Assembly: GCA_946537305.1 (NCBI GenBank)
Contig: CAMNFR010000014.1
Span: forward strand, 1-49,470
Origin: an uncultured Lachnospiraceae bacterium
GTDB lineage: Bacteria; Bacillota; Clostridia; Lachnospirales; Lachnospiraceae
Direction: 5' to 3'
DNA: 49,470 nucleotides
In this document: positions 1 through 9,800 of the stretch, one piece after another
Layout: the number at the start of each line of letters is the position of its first letter
How positions within the stretch are numbered: position 1 is the stretch's first letter
Notes under the pieces: model-generated
Told to the model about the DNA's origin: nothing
Databases searched by the model: none
Seen by the model: only the letters and a program-made list of their open reading frames with translations
Translations under genes and position numbers: made by a program

Positions 1-100
1 TGAGGTATTCTTCTTTTCAACGTCCACCACGATTTAAACTATACAGGAAGCTCCTATCACATTTTTTGCAGCATATTTCTCTCTTCTTTTATACACCCCA

Positions 101-1147
101 TTATTTCATCACATAGTTTTTTAATTCATCAATAGAAAGTGGTACTTTGACCTTACTACTATCGATATATATACTTTTAAACCTTTTTATAAGTTCCATA
201 AACATTTTATCATTAAACTCACCTGGCTGTAAGCGTTCAAGAAAAATCAAATCTGGTTCGTCACCAAACATCATCTTAGGTGTCATACATGCAGTCGAAA
301 ACAAAGATACAAGTCTTTTATTCGCAAAACTTTCATTCATACATTCTACTTCCCAAATAACTCCCGACTTTTCAATAATATTCATGTCTTTATACAAATC
401 TTGAAATCGAGATCGAGGATGCATTTTTACAACAGAAGATGATTTATCAAAGAATTTAAATAAATCTGCTTGCAAGTTATTATTATTTACTGGCTGCTCA
501 AAGCAGATTGTTGAATATTTTCGAAATTGATTTGATGGATTATAATTCCACAATTCATTAATTAGCTCTTTGCATTTTATCTTGGGTATTCTGTTTATCT
601 TAATAGATTCGGGTATAGCAGTCACAAGTAATTCTGGGACATATACTAATAGCTCATCTGGTAACACAGGAATACTAATTCCAATTAGTTTTAATGTTAT
701 AGTATGCCAGGGTTTTAATGCATATGCTATTTTATTGACGTAAGTTCCTATACCTTCCTCGTAAACAATAAACGATACTTTTCCTTTTTTATTTATCTCG
801 GAAAGCGCTATATATGCCTCCATATTTGAGCCATATGAAAGAAACTCATCATACTCGAAATTCTTTACAAACCTTGTTATTTTTTGCTTATTCTTTACTG
901 CAACTACTAATTCTTTGGTTCTATAGTAAAATCTATTTATACCCTTAGCCTTTGGATAATAGTTTTCCACAATTAATACCCGGCTAAATATCTTCTTTTC
1001 TTTTATCCGATTTATTATATCTAAAGCTCCAGACGCATTCGGAGTATAGGCTATAAGATCCATCTCATCTTCTTGGTAAATACTGGTTTTTAAGTTGATG
1101 AGATTCAACAAATGGAGTTGTGTAAATGCAAAAGCCAATTTCCTCAT
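101..1147 (-). CDS. Probable glycosyltransferase, sialyl/polysialyltransferase-like (GT52-type)
   Basis: This 348-residue protein has no signal peptide or membrane span and probably adds a sugar to the EPS repeat unit in the cytoplasm. An acidic-Gly motif (EEGIGTY, residues 130-136) and a later KMHPRS motif (about 241-246) resemble the D/E-D/E-G and HP motifs of bacterial sialyltransferases of GT52/GT38. The family call is inference from these motifs; the donor sugar cannot be deduced, and no CMP-sialic acid genes are in the window. The start ATG overlaps the flippase stop by 4 nt (ATGA), so the two are translationally coupled. The gene is AT-rich like the other distal EPS genes. The 100 nt downstream to the window edge hold no gene I can support. 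Confidence 0.6.
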   Translation of the reverse strand: MRKLAFAFTQLHLLNLINLKTSIYQEDEMDLIAYTPNASGALDIINRIKEKKIFSRVLIVENYYPKAKGINRFYYRTKELVVAVKNKQKITRFVKNFEYDEFLSYGSNMEAYIALSEINKKGKVSFIVYEEGIGTYVNKIAYALKPWHTITLKLIGISIPVLPDELLVYVPELLVTAIPESIKINRIPKIKCKELINELWNYNPSNQFRKYSTICFEQPVNNNNLQADLFKFFDKSSSVVKMHPRSRFQDLYKDMNIIEKSGVIWEVECMNESFANKRLVSLFSTACMTPKMMFGDEPDLIFLERLQPGEFNDKMFMELIKRFKSIYIDSSKVKVPLSIDELKNYVMK

Positions 1148-2661
1148 TTTTTAGTCCTTCTGACCTTGTCGATAAATCTCAATGCAAAACTTTTTTCATA
1201 ATTGTTCATTCCAAACATCCACATTGAGAGGCAAAAAACGCACGTATAAATAACAATAGCAACAAACAATTTCCAAACGGATGTGTAATCAAGTAGTACT
1301 GTTGATAATATTCCTATTAATACAGGCGCAATAAGAGCAGGCGTAAGATCAAATATCTGTTTCCAAAAATATTTAATGTTAATCCCAATCCTTTTATCAT
1401 AATACCAATTCATAAAAACAATATTTCCTGCAATAATAGCAAGTGCTGTTCCAAGAGCTGCACCTGTAACATTAAGTATACGTATCAAGAATATACTCAA
1501 GCCGATATTTGCAACTGCTATTCCTAAATACACAAGTGATCTCGTCTTATGCATATTCTTCGCTCTTTGAATTTCAATACCGAGGTTCTGAATCAAAGGA
1601 ACTGTTACCGGAATTATTAACAAAAGTCCAACAGTATACGCCTGATCATAGCCATTTCCTGCCCAAATTCTAATAAACGGCCGACCAAAGAAAATAAAAC
1701 CACTCACCACTAAACTAAGTATAATAAACTGAATCCGTCCGACTTTTGTAAATATTTCAGATATGGCATCTTCTTTCTCATTGTTAGCCACAAGACGATT
1801 TATCTTTGGGACAAATACACCTGATATTGCTAAAGAAAACTCCATATACATACTATTAATTTGGCCACCCACTCCATATATGGCTACAGCCGTAGTCCCA
1901 ATCATCCTGCCCAAAAGATATTTATCTACGCTCCAATTAATTTGATCAATAATGTTGTTTAGGAAGATAAAAAAAGTAAAAATAAACATATCCCTAAACA
2001 GGGCAAATTTTAACCCATGCAAAGAAAAACCAATCTTCAGTTTATTTATTGCGTAATAGACATTTACTACAAGAGCCAAAAAAGTCAGAAAAGTAGTCAC
2101 TGCAACCATTCCAACTGAACCATAGCCCATCAATAATAGTGGTAATACTAAAAATGGATTCAGTATATTATGGACAATAAGAACAATTCTTTGGAAAGTA
2201 AATTTTTCATGTGCGGTTATAGGGCCAGAGAAAACGCTTGTGATAAAGGTTAATGCAAGATTTATAACCATTAGTACTAATAGCGTCCTTGCTTTAGCTA
2301 GTTCATCTTCCGTTAGTTTGTCCCCAAATATTATCCTGGCATTTTTAAACATAAAAATACCACAGATAACACAAACGAAAGAAATTGTCAGAAATATGAC
2401 GAGATACATGCCATTGAGTTTTTTTATTCCTTCCTCGTCATCCTTTGCCTTGTATTGGGCATAGAACCTCATATATGAACTTCCAAATCCCATACTTAGC
2501 AGACTCAAATATGAGACAAATGAATAAACCAGCTGATAAAGACCATATTCGCTTTGCCCAAGCAGACGAAGCATTACCGGTGTATAGACTAAGCCAGTAA
2601 GAAGCTTTATGGCTTGGGATATATATGTTAATACAACTCCTGACACCCTTTCACTTTTCAT
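1144..2661 (-). CDS. Polysaccharide flippase, Wzx/MATE-like
   Basis: A roughly 505-residue polytopic membrane protein with about 12-14 hydrophobic segments, matching oligosaccharide flippases that move undecaprenyl-linked repeat units across the membrane. The N-terminus (SGVVLTYISQAIKLLTGLVY, then MLRLLGQSEYGLYQL) is typical of the polysaccharide biosynthesis protein family. I chose the ATG that begins MKSERVSG because a purine-rich site (GAGAAAGAA) lies about 9 nt upstream; an upstream in-frame ATG would add 19 residues and overlap the previous gene much further. The chosen start overlaps the pyruvyltransferase gene by 11 nt. With the EpsG-like polymerase it suggests Wzx/Wzy-dependent export. 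Confidence 0.88.
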   Translation of the reverse strand: MKSERVSGVVLTYISQAIKLLTGLVYTPVMLRLLGQSEYGLYQLVYSFVSYLSLLSMGFGSSYMRFYAQYKAKDDEEGIKKLNGMYLVIFLTISFVCVICGIFMFKNARIIFGDKLTEDELAKARTLLVLMVINLALTFITSVFSGPITAHEKFTFQRIVLIVHNILNPFLVLPLLLMGYGSVGMVAVTTFLTFLALVVNVYYAINKLKIGFSLHGLKFALFRDMFIFTFFIFLNNIIDQINWSVDKYLLGRMIGTTAVAIYGVGGQINSMYMEFSLAISGVFVPKINRLVANNEKEDAISEIFTKVGRIQFIILSLVVSGFIFFGRPFIRIWAGNGYDQAYTVGLLLIIPVTVPLIQNLGIEIQRAKNMHKTRSLVYLGIAVANIGLSIFLIRILNVTGAALGTALAIIAGNIVFMNWYYDKRIGINIKYFWKQIFDLTPALIAPVLIGILSTVLLDYTSVWKLFVAIVIYTCVFCLSMWMFGMNNYEKSFALRFIDKVRRTKK

Positions 2662-3754
2662 TGTTATCAGTTCTTTCTCGAAATCTATTTTTTCCGATAT
2701 TAGCAAGAGATTTTTCAAGGAAGCCTTTGGACTCTGATACTATAGCCATGACTTGATTCTTTACCACACCATAATCAATTTGCTCATCATCAATCACTCC
2801 TCTGTCAAATCTATTTTCAATATTGCAATTTAATAACAAGGTTGCAATTCTATCATTCATTTTGCTTCCAGCAATATACCTTGGAAATGCATCAAATTGC
2901 TTTTCAAATATAATCGAAAAAACAGTACAATGAAACGAATCCGTAAAGATATGTGATGCATGATGTATGCAATACAAAAATTCGCAAGGTCCGTTAGAAA
3001 AGCTATCAGGATTTTCCGGATTATCAAACCAAATGATTTCTTGTCTGTTTTTAATCGCGTATTCTTTTATTCTTTGTTGCACTAGAGGATCTATTCCAGC
3101 AAGAAAATAACAGAATACATATCGATTATTTGGCATAATCTCAGGTCGCTTTTCAATAGATTCCCATTCATTACTTTTGACAAGCATTGTCGGATCAGCC
3201 ACCACAGATACATCTCTTCCTGTTAACTGTTGAACTATTTCTTTGCCCACGCCTTCTCTTACTGAAATATAATCCAAACCTGATAGGTTCTTTTGATATC
3301 GCAATTCATCCTTTTTCTCAATTTTTTCAACGCCAAAACTTGCTGCATATGCAATTCTTTTTCCCATTGGCGCAAAAGTCAAAAAATCTGCATCTCCATT
3401 TGTTGACCAGTTCGGATTCCAAATCTGGTCACTTCCGCAGATGAACGCATGATAATTTGAATAGTCATTTTTCTTCCAAGTCTTTCTTATATACAACACC
3501 TCATTACTGAAATGTATATAGTCTTGGTTAAAGGCCTGAAATCGTTTTCTTCTTTCCCTTACATGATAATTCGTTACAATTCTCTGTTTTAGCTCATTTT
3601 TTACTTGACTTAACACATTTCGATAAATATTTCTACGAAATGTGCACGCCTCATAACCCATATCCTCTATTACTTTTTGAAGTGCATAGTTCTGTAATCG
3701 GTTTCCATAGTTTTCTCCGTGAACGATCGTCACAATTCCGATCTTATTTTTCAT
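2651..3754 (-). CDS. Polysaccharide pyruvyl transferase family protein
   Basis: About 367 residues. The N-terminus (GIVTIVHGENYGNRLQNYAL), the GSDQIWNPNW motif near residue 105 and ADPTMLV further on are hallmarks of the polysaccharide pyruvyl transferase family, which adds ketal-linked pyruvate from phosphoenolpyruvate to sugars. This would give the polymer negative charge. A GTG one codon upstream could also start it, but the ATG has a better spaced AAAGGG site. It lies between the polymerase and flippase genes, as expected for a repeat-unit decorating enzyme. Some family members have other roles, so pyruvylation is inferred. Confidence 0.85.
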   Translation of the reverse strand: MKNKIGIVTIVHGENYGNRLQNYALQKVIEDMGYEACTFRRNIYRNVLSQVKNELKQRIVTNYHVRERRKRFQAFNQDYIHFSNEVLYIRKTWKKNDYSNYHAFICGSDQIWNPNWSTNGDADFLTFAPMGKRIAYAASFGVEKIEKKDELRYQKNLSGLDYISVREGVGKEIVQQLTGRDVSVVADPTMLVKSNEWESIEKRPEIMPNNRYVFCYFLAGIDPLVQQRIKEYAIKNRQEIIWFDNPENPDSFSNGPCEFLYCIHHASHIFTDSFHCTVFSIIFEKQFDAFPRYIAGSKMNDRIATLLLNCNIENRFDRGVIDDEQIDYGVVKNQVMAIVSESKGFLEKSLANIGKNRFRERTDNNEK

Positions 3755-3765
3755 CACTCTACCCT

Positions 3766-4926
3766 TTATTTGAATAATTGAAACGCGAACTCTGCCATTT
3801 TATATTGTAACACAAAATTTGTTATCAATGACAAACCTGAAAGTAGATACGTATATTGAATGAAACGCTTATTTGTTATTCTGGAAGTACTAATCGGTGT
3901 TTTTTCAGAAGGTGCCAATATGGTCTGTTTATTCAGAATTATGCACATTGGAAACACAAGCATCATAATCAAAATTGATCCAAATCTTAAAAAGAAATGA
4001 TAGGAAGATGCAACACTTCCAAACATTACTGCTGCAATGCCTGAAAAAATATATTCGTAGTTGTCACTGCGCTTCTTTGTTTTTATATATCGATAGTAAA
4101 GAACAAAAGCAATGATCCCCCCATCCTCTATCATGCGCAAAGTATATGTCAAATTTGCGTTTATATTATGTGCATTTTGTTCCATATCATATACATATTC
4201 ATACAGCATTACACCAATATAACCAAGCAAGCCACCTCGCCCATTTGTAAATGCAATAACATAAGGCATAAACACAAACCAGCACAGCAATATTACTAGG
4301 AGCAATCGCTGAATCCTTCTCCTCGGAATAATAAAGATATATCTTAATCCGATTGGCAGAAGAACACTTGGATGCAAGAACACCAATATAATATATATTA
4401 CCATCGCCGGAACGCGAAACTTTTTGTACTTAATATCATAATACAGAACATAAACAAAGATTGCATAAGTAATCGGAGTACGCACATTACTTACCATTGC
4501 GATATAATTCTGTGAGCACAAAAACAATGTCGCGACAGCCATAGTCTCTTTCTTGCTTAATTCATGATCATTAGCACAATGATAGATAGTCATCAATGGG
4601 CAGAAATATATTACAAAAGCTGTAAACATTCCCAAAAAATTATCAACTGGCAAGCGACTGAAAATCCAAAACAGATACTGATAAGTTGGAAGACCTACTG
4701 TTTTTCCGACCGTTTGCAAATAGGATAGTCCATAAGTTCTTGCATTATTAAGATACCCATAATGCATATAGAGATCATATGCTACGTTTGGTTTGAATAA
4801 AAAGCCTAAAATCGCGAGAAACAAAGAGTAGAAGATGAACAACTTCTTCATCTTTCTCCTGGATGTGTGTCTATATGCAAAATAGAATACTATATAAGTG
4901 ATCAAAGTAACGATTAATGATTGCAT
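3766..4926 (-). CDS. EpsG-like polysaccharide polymerase
   Basis: About 386 residues with some ten hydrophobic segments. The arrangement, including a cluster of short helices after FKPNVAYDLYMHYGYLNNAR, resembles the EpsG family, which is proposed to polymerise exopolysaccharide (Wzy role). The start at MQSLIVTL is chosen because GAGGAAG sits 7 nt upstream and it begins 2 nt after the preceding gene's stop; a longer frame would overlap that gene. It is the only polymerase candidate among the EPS genes present. The family call rests on topology and composition, so another O-antigen polymerase-like family is possible. Confidence 0.75.
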   Translation of the reverse strand: MQSLIVTLITYIVFYFAYRHTSRRKMKKLFIFYSLFLAILGFLFKPNVAYDLYMHYGYLNNARTYGLSYLQTVGKTVGLPTYQYLFWIFSRLPVDNFLGMFTAFVIYFCPLMTIYHCANDHELSKKETMAVATLFLCSQNYIAMVSNVRTPITYAIFVYVLYYDIKYKKFRVPAMVIYIILVFLHPSVLLPIGLRYIFIIPRRRIQRLLLVILLCWFVFMPYVIAFTNGRGGLLGYIGVMLYEYVYDMEQNAHNINANLTYTLRMIEDGGIIAFVLYYRYIKTKKRSDNYEYIFSGIAAVMFGSVASSYHFFLRFGSILIMMLVFPMCIILNKQTILAPSEKTPISTSRITNKRFIQYTYLLSGLSLITNFVLQYKMAEFAFQLFK

Positions 4927-4928
4927 TC

Positions 4929-5894
4929 TTACTTCCTCATAGCCTTTATCCAATTCAACAATCCCATATAGCATAACGCGCCATTGTACATTCGCTTTTT
5001 TAGAAGCTTTTCGAATGGTGCATACCTGAGAACTACCTTCACATCGGCGATTCCATGTTTTTGATATAAAAAGCGATTCATTTTTTGCATTTCTTTGATC
5101 AGATTATCCTTTTTCTCTCCGCAAGACACACCTTTTAATAGATTCATTGAGGTCAATGTAATATACTCTGAGCCTAGTGCCTTCATATCAATATTGTGAA
5201 TATCAAAAAAAGCATCCCAACATTCATTTATTGCATCAATGTTTGACAAATGATATTGTAATGATAAATTGTTTTGTCCTGCAGGCAATTCATACTCATA
5301 CACAATCTCGTTCAATATGCTGATTGTGGATGCATTATTTAAGTACTTTAAAACGAAAAGTAAGTCCTCTCCCACACAATAATGCTGATTAAAGTATGCG
5401 GTAATCAATTCACGTTTAAATAGCTTATTCCACAATGCGCCTAAAAGCTTTTGCTGATACCATTCTATGCATAGGTTAATCTGACTATAAACTGCTTTTT
5501 CAGCCGGAATAATATTTTCAACGTGATTCTCTCCCTGATGTATAGCATATCCTCCTATAACAAGCTGAGCATCTGTCTCTTCTTGATTTTTTACCAAAAG
5601 ACTAATGCTATTTGCTTCAAGATAATCATCTGCATCTACAAATCGTATGAATTCACCTTTAGCATTTTTTATCCCAATATTACGTGCATGCGAAGCACCC
5701 ACATTTTTTGTATTGATTACTTTTATACGTCTATCATTCTTAGCCAAATCATCCAGTATTTCATATGTTCTATCTGTAGAACCATCATTGACCACAATAA
5801 TCTCTATATCCTTATATTTCTGATTGCAGATACTGCATATACATTTATATATGTGTTTTTCAGCATTATACGCTGGAACAATGATGCTTATCAT
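4929..5894 (-). CDS. Family 2 glycosyltransferase
   Basis: A 321-residue GT-A fold transferase. The start MISIIVPAYNAEKHI, the nucleotide-binding VNDGSTDRT (about residue 35) and RFVDADDYL (about residue 85, metal-binding DxD) are classic GT2 motifs. The hydrophobic C-terminus lacks a clear membrane span. It should add one sugar of the EPS repeat unit on the cytoplasmic side of the membrane. It begins 16 nt after the GT4 gene. Donor and linkage cannot be read from the sequence. Confidence 0.92.
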   Translation of the reverse strand: MISIIVPAYNAEKHIYKCICSICNQKYKDIEIIVVNDGSTDRTYEILDDLAKNDRRIKVINTKNVGASHARNIGIKNAKGEFIRFVDADDYLEANSISLLVKNQEETDAQLVIGGYAIHQGENHVENIIPAEKAVYSQINLCIEWYQQKLLGALWNKLFKRELITAYFNQHYCVGEDLLFVLKYLNNASTISILNEIVYEYELPAGQNNLSLQYHLSNIDAINECWDAFFDIHNIDMKALGSEYITLTSMNLLKGVSCGEKKDNLIKEMQKMNRFLYQKHGIADVKVVLRYAPFEKLLKKRMYNGALCYMGLLNWIKAMRK

Positions 5895-5910
5895 ATCTTC
5901 TTTTCACTCA

Positions 5911-6957
5911 TCAAATCATGTCGTTATAGATTTTTGTTGTTTTTTCAATAAACTGATCTATAGAGAATAAACCTACCGCTCTCTGATACTCTTCTTCACT
6001 TATTCTGTGCCGCTCCTGCGATGAGTTAACAAGCCTTAAAATACTGTCACCCAAAGCCACAGTATCACCTGGCTCAATCATCGCGACATTCTTGCCTAGC
6101 AATTCTGGCATTGTTGATATCGATGTCGTAATTACGGGTAATCCTTTAGACATTGCTTCTATTATTGTCATACTAAGTCCTTCATAATAAGATGGGAGTA
6201 CGTTAATCATTGCTTCCTGATATATTTCCTCTTTTTTTTCACCTGTAACCCATCCCGGAAGCTCAAATCTTTCCTTTAATCCAGAATTTTCAATCCTCTG
6301 TGGAATATCTCCCTCCAAATCATTTCCACACAGCATAACCTTTGTCTCTTTGGGCAGTTGACCATTAATAAGACGAATTGCATCAATAAGGTCGTACGTT
6401 CCTTTAGCCTTTCTCATCACGCCAAAATATACGATATTTTTAGCATCGAGATTATATGGGTTTTGTTTAGGGCACTCTATCCCATTATATAGAACAGTCA
6501 TTTTTGTCTCTGGTATAATCTCTGCCAACTCTCTTTTCCAATACTCACCGAGAACCAAGACACGATCTGCATACCCGAATATTTTTCGTATCTGCTTCTG
6601 TTTCGCATTCGGTTCTGTTCTATACCATGCCATAAATGGACCGGCGTGAAGATGAATTATAACCTTTTTTCTTTTGCTTTTTCCCCATTTTGCTACTAAG
6701 CCCTTACGAAAAGTACTTCCTTTCTCAGCCATATGAATGTGAACAATATCTATCGGCTTTGTATTCAGATTCCATAGTATCTTTATGTACCCGCAAATCA
6801 TATATATAATTCTTAGTAATAACGAGCCGTTTGTAGATGTTGATATATAAGTAAGGTTAACTTTATCATTATACTCCTTGCTCTTTATGTATTGCTCTGC
6901 AACAGTCCACATTCCACCAACACGTTTCGGGCCGACACCAACCATTAAAACATTCAT
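5911..6957 (-). CDS. Family 4 glycosyltransferase
   Basis: A 348-residue GT-B fold transferase. It has an N-terminal Gly-rich loop (GVGPKRVGGMW), an interdomain segment VLYNGIECPK, and the GT4 signature EGLSMTIIEAMSKGLPVI near residue 265 that binds the nucleotide sugar. It probably extends the lipid-linked repeat unit. Its ATG lies 7 nt beyond the distal stop of the acyltransferase reading frame, the tight packing seen elsewhere in the operon. This supports that frame having been functional until recently. Confidence 0.92.
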   Translation of the reverse strand: MNVLMVGVGPKRVGGMWTVAEQYIKSKEYNDKVNLTYISTSTNGSLLLRIIYMICGYIKILWNLNTKPIDIVHIHMAEKGSTFRKGLVAKWGKSKRKKVIIHLHAGPFMAWYRTEPNAKQKQIRKIFGYADRVLVLGEYWKRELAEIIPETKMTVLYNGIECPKQNPYNLDAKNIVYFGVMRKAKGTYDLIDAIRLINGQLPKETKVMLCGNDLEGDIPQRIENSGLKERFELPGWVTGEKKEEIYQEAMINVLPSYYEGLSMTIIEAMSKGLPVITTSISTMPELLGKNVAMIEPGDTVALGDSILRLVNSSQERHRISEEEYQRAVGLFSIDQFIEKTTKIYNDMI

Positions 6958-6964
6958 ATTTCAT

Positions 6965-7480
6965 CTACTTCCGTGTTTTAATTACTTTTGCAGGAACCCC
7001 CGCAACGATAGAATATTCTGGTACGTCTTTTGTTACAACCGCACCTGCCGCTATTATTTATCCCTTACCTACTTTTACTCCCGCACATATAATTGCCCTA
7101 TATCCAATCCAACAATCATCCCCTATCTCTATTATTCCATCAGTGTGCCCCTGCCGATTCATGGGAATATCAGTTTTATCATAATTATGATTAGTTGCAA
7201 TGATAGCGACTTCCGGCGCCATCATAATATCATTCCCCATAATGATACGTCCTTGAAGATGTGACCGATCTCCAATACCAGATCTATCCCCAATTGATAA
7301 TCTCGAAGTAACTTTTGCATTTTTTCCTATATCTACACCTTTTCCACAATGTTCAAAGAAAAGTATGGCTCCAGCGTGTCTTATTGCCTTCGGTATTTTC
7401 CATGTATAACCCCAAGTATAATGGGGCAGCACCCCACCCACACCAATTAAAAGAGCTCCAAGCGCCTTTTTAATAAGCAT
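6965..7480 (-). pseudogene. Hexapeptide-repeat acyltransferase interrupted by an in-frame TAA
   Basis: The sequence encodes a left-handed beta-helix acetyltransferase (maltose O-acetyltransferase/WbbJ type): hexapeptide repeats such as IGDRSGIGDRSHLQGRIIMG, the catalytic-type ATNHNYD, and IGDDCWIGYRAIICAGVKVGKG. At 7058-7060 an ochre codon interrupts the frame directly after GKG. The next 30 codons in the same frame read [20 protein letters not shown] and then [10 protein letters not shown] before a TAG, exactly the expected C-terminus of this family. A Ser codon TCA changed to TAA is one possible single-base origin. As read, the product is 141 residues and lacks the last coil; full length would be 171. 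The start is the ATG with AAGGAA 9 nt upstream, overlapping wecG by 11 nt. An assembly error or readthrough cannot be excluded. Confidence 0.85.
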
Positions 7481-8252
7481 TTTTCTTTTCCTTCCAGACA
7501 GCTTTAATAAAAGTCCAATTTCCCACAAAATATCTTTTAAAAAGCCTTCTCGGCTCTTGAATCACGCGGAACAACCATTCCAGACCACTCTTCTGCATCC
7601 ACATCGGAGCCCGAGGAATAGCTCCTGAAATCACATCAAAACTACCTCCAACCCCCATGAACACACAATCATTTCCATCATCCTGAAGGAATTCAATAAG
7701 ATATTCTTTCATGGGACTTGTGATTCCCACAAAAACAAAATCCGGATGAACCTGCTTTAACTCTTTTGATATCTCCGGCCATTGTTCTTGCTTGAAATAT
7801 CCATTGCGATATCCTACTAAGTTCAAATCAGTATATCTATTTTTTAAAACTGTAGCTGTCTTCTCAACAATTTCTTGCTTCGCTCCTAACAGATATACAG
7901 AGTAACCCTTTGCTTCACTAAGCTTCACAAGGCTCTGCATCAAATCTATTCCTGCAACCCTTTCTGGCAAAGGCTTCCCAAGATATTTACTAGCTTTTAT
8001 AACAGATGCTCCATCGGCGTTAATAATCCCACAACTGTTGACTATTTGTTTCAGCCTTTCATTCTCATTTATTTCATTAATTTTATCCGCATTAACCCCC
8101 ATAAGATGAAGAGGTTCTTTTTGCTTAACATACTCCTCTACAAGGTCTATAGTTTCCTGTACATTCAAAACGTCAATAATAGTATTGAGGATTATGATTC
8201 TCTTATTGTTACCAAGTACTTTTTCTTGTTTTGCAGGTGTCCAGTCTTCCAT
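7470..8252 (-). CDS. WecG/TagA/CpsF family glycosyltransferase (GT26)
   Basis: A 260-residue member of the family that transfers N-acetylmannosamine (or a related sugar) from UDP to undecaprenyl-diphospho-GlcNAc. Family motifs are MGVNADKINEI (about residue 52), INADGASVI, PERVAGIDLM and GVGGSFDVISG. The neighbouring upstream gene is UDP-GlcNAc 2-epimerase, which makes UDP-ManNAc, so a ManNAc residue as the second sugar of the repeat unit is a reasonable inference. The protein is cytoplasmic and membrane-associated. The gene follows the epimerase by 7 nt and overlaps the acyltransferase. Confidence 0.9.
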   Translation of the reverse strand: MEDWTPAKQEKVLGNNKRIIILNTIIDVLNVQETIDLVEEYVKQKEPLHLMGVNADKINEINENERLKQIVNSCGIINADGASVIKASKYLGKPLPERVAGIDLMQSLVKLSEAKGYSVYLLGAKQEIVEKTATVLKNRYTDLNLVGYRNGYFKQEQWPEISKELKQVHPDFVFVGITSPMKEYLIEFLQDDGNDCVFMGVGGSFDVISGAIPRAPMWMQKSGLEWLFRVIQEPRRLFKRYFVGNWTFIKAVWKEKKNAY

Positions 8253-8259
8253 AAAAACC

Positions 8260-9378
8260 TCACTTCGCTACCCAAGGGCTATATTCTTTGCCTTCAAGGA
8301 TATCAGCTATCCGTTCGCATGCATGTCCGTCGCCATAAGGATTGCAGGCATGAGACATCTTGTTGTATTCATCATCATTCTCCAGAAGGAGTTTAAACGT
8401 TCTATAGATGGTTTCCTCATCCGTGCCGACCAATCTTAATGTCCCAGCATCCACGCCTTCAGGCCTTTCAGTCGTATCTCGCATAACCAAAACCGGCACT
8501 CCGTAACTCGGACATTCTTCCTGGATTCCACCAGAGTCCGTCAAACAGAGGAAAGATCTAGCTTCAAAGTTGTGACAGTCAAATACCTCTATCGGCTCAA
8601 TGATGTGGATAGATTCACAGCCACCTAATTCCTCTTCTGCAGCTTGACGCACTACCGGATTCATATGAATTGGATACACTGCCTTACACTCCGGATGCTC
8701 ATCAAGAACTCGACGGATAGCTCTAAACATATGGTGCATCGGTTCACCAAGATTTTCCCGGCGATGAGCAGTAATGAAAATCAGTTTTCCATCGCCAACC
8801 CAATCAAGCTCCGGATGGGTGTAGTCTTCCTTCACTGTATGCTGCATCGCATCTATGACTGTGTTACCGGTAACATAAATATTCTCCGGTTTCTTCCCTT
8901 CTCGGAGAAGATTGTCTCTGGATAAAGGAGTCGGCGCAAAATTATACTGGCTAATGATGCCCACTGCTTCTCGATTGAATTCCTCCGGATACGGGCTGTA
9001 AATGTTGTAGGTACGTAAACCAGCCTCAACATGTCCGACTGGAATCTGCAGGTAAAAACAAGCAAGCGCAGTCACAAAGGTTGTCGAAGTGTCGCCATGA
9101 ACAAGAACCACATCCGGTTTCTCCTTCTCCAAGACATCTTTTATGGAATCCATTATATTTGTAGTGATATCAAACAGTGTCTGCCGCTCCTTCATGATAT
9201 TGAGATCATAATCAGGCACAACACCAAATGTTTCCAACACCTGGTCTAACATCTGTCTATGCTGCGCTGTGACGCACACGACGGTTTGGATGGATGGCCG
9301 CTTTTTAAGTTCCAACACAAGGGGACAGATCTTGATTGCTTCCGGTCTTGTCCCAAAGACCAACATTACCTTCCTCAT
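8260..9378 (-). CDS. wecB: UDP-N-acetylglucosamine 2-epimerase (non-hydrolysing)
   Basis: A 372-residue cytoplasmic enzyme that interconverts UDP-GlcNAc and UDP-ManNAc. Diagnostic motifs are VFGTRPEAIK (residues 8-17), VHGDTSTTF, VGHVEAGLRT, PYPEEFNR and TDSGGIQEE; length is normal. The same enzyme is called MnaA in Gram-positives. It supplies donor for the WecG/TagA-type transferase encoded next. From this gene leftward the operon becomes clearly AT-rich, so it sits at the border between the conserved EPS core and the variable cassette. Confidence 0.95.
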   Translation of the reverse strand: MRKVMLVFGTRPEAIKICPLVLELKKRPSIQTVVCVTAQHRQMLDQVLETFGVVPDYDLNIMKERQTLFDITTNIMDSIKDVLEKEKPDVVLVHGDTSTTFVTALACFYLQIPVGHVEAGLRTYNIYSPYPEEFNREAVGIISQYNFAPTPLSRDNLLREGKKPENIYVTGNTVIDAMQHTVKEDYTHPELDWVGDGKLIFITAHRRENLGEPMHHMFRAIRRVLDEHPECKAVYPIHMNPVVRQAAEEELGGCESIHIIEPIEVFDCHNFEARSFLCLTDSGGIQEECPSYGVPVLVMRDTTERPEGVDAGTLRLVGTDEETIYRTFKLLLENDDEYNKMSHACNPYGDGHACERIADILEGKEYSPWVAK

Positions 9379-9382
9379 ACTT

Positions 9383-9793
9383 TTATCGTTCCTTCGCTTT
9401 GATATTCATAAAGCTCATAACAGCTACCGCAAAACCAATTCCGATACAGTCCCTCACCAGATCCTCGATATCAAATTCTCTGGTAGGCAAGAACACTTTC
9501 ATTCCTTCGTCCAAGAATCCCAACACAAATCCAAGCAATAAGATCTGCCACCACTCCCAACCATTCTCCCGCCCATACAGAGTTAGTACTGTGCCAATAA
9601 CTAAATACACAATCAGATGAGCATTGGATCGGAAACTGTGAAAATTCGAATGAAACCCTAACTGTTCCAACCACAGCCGTAATCCTTCACTGAGTCCCAC
9701 CGTTCCTTCCGGGGACTGAAGCGTCAGAAAAAGATTTGCAGAAAGGGTCGCAATAAGAAGAATTCCGTAAACTGTCTTCTTGTTAATTTGCAT
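9383..9793 (-). CDS. VanZ-like membrane protein
   Basis: 136 residues with four predicted membrane segments. VanZ-family features include SNFHSFRSNAHLIVYLVIG in the second segment region and the acidic motif LDEGMKVFLPTREFDIEDL before the last helix (a lysine replaces the usual glutamine after DEG). VanZ proteins confer low-level teicoplanin resistance in some contexts but are common in polysaccharide operons, where their role is unknown. It lies 7 nt downstream of the sugar transferase and 4 nt upstream of the epimerase, so it is an integral part of the operon. Confidence 0.82.
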   Translation of the reverse strand: MQINKKTVYGILLIATLSANLFLTLQSPEGTVGLSEGLRLWLEQLGFHSNFHSFRSNAHLIVYLVIGTVLTLYGRENGWEWWQILLLGFVLGFLDEGMKVFLPTREFDIEDLVRDCIGIGFAVAVMSFMNIKAKER

Positions 9794-9800
9794 ATTGTTT

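Noticed and set aside
1..100. Further EPS gene at the left edge
   Set aside because: Minus-strand candidates with GTG or TTG starts near positions 20-33 are too short to support; the operon probably continues outside the window.
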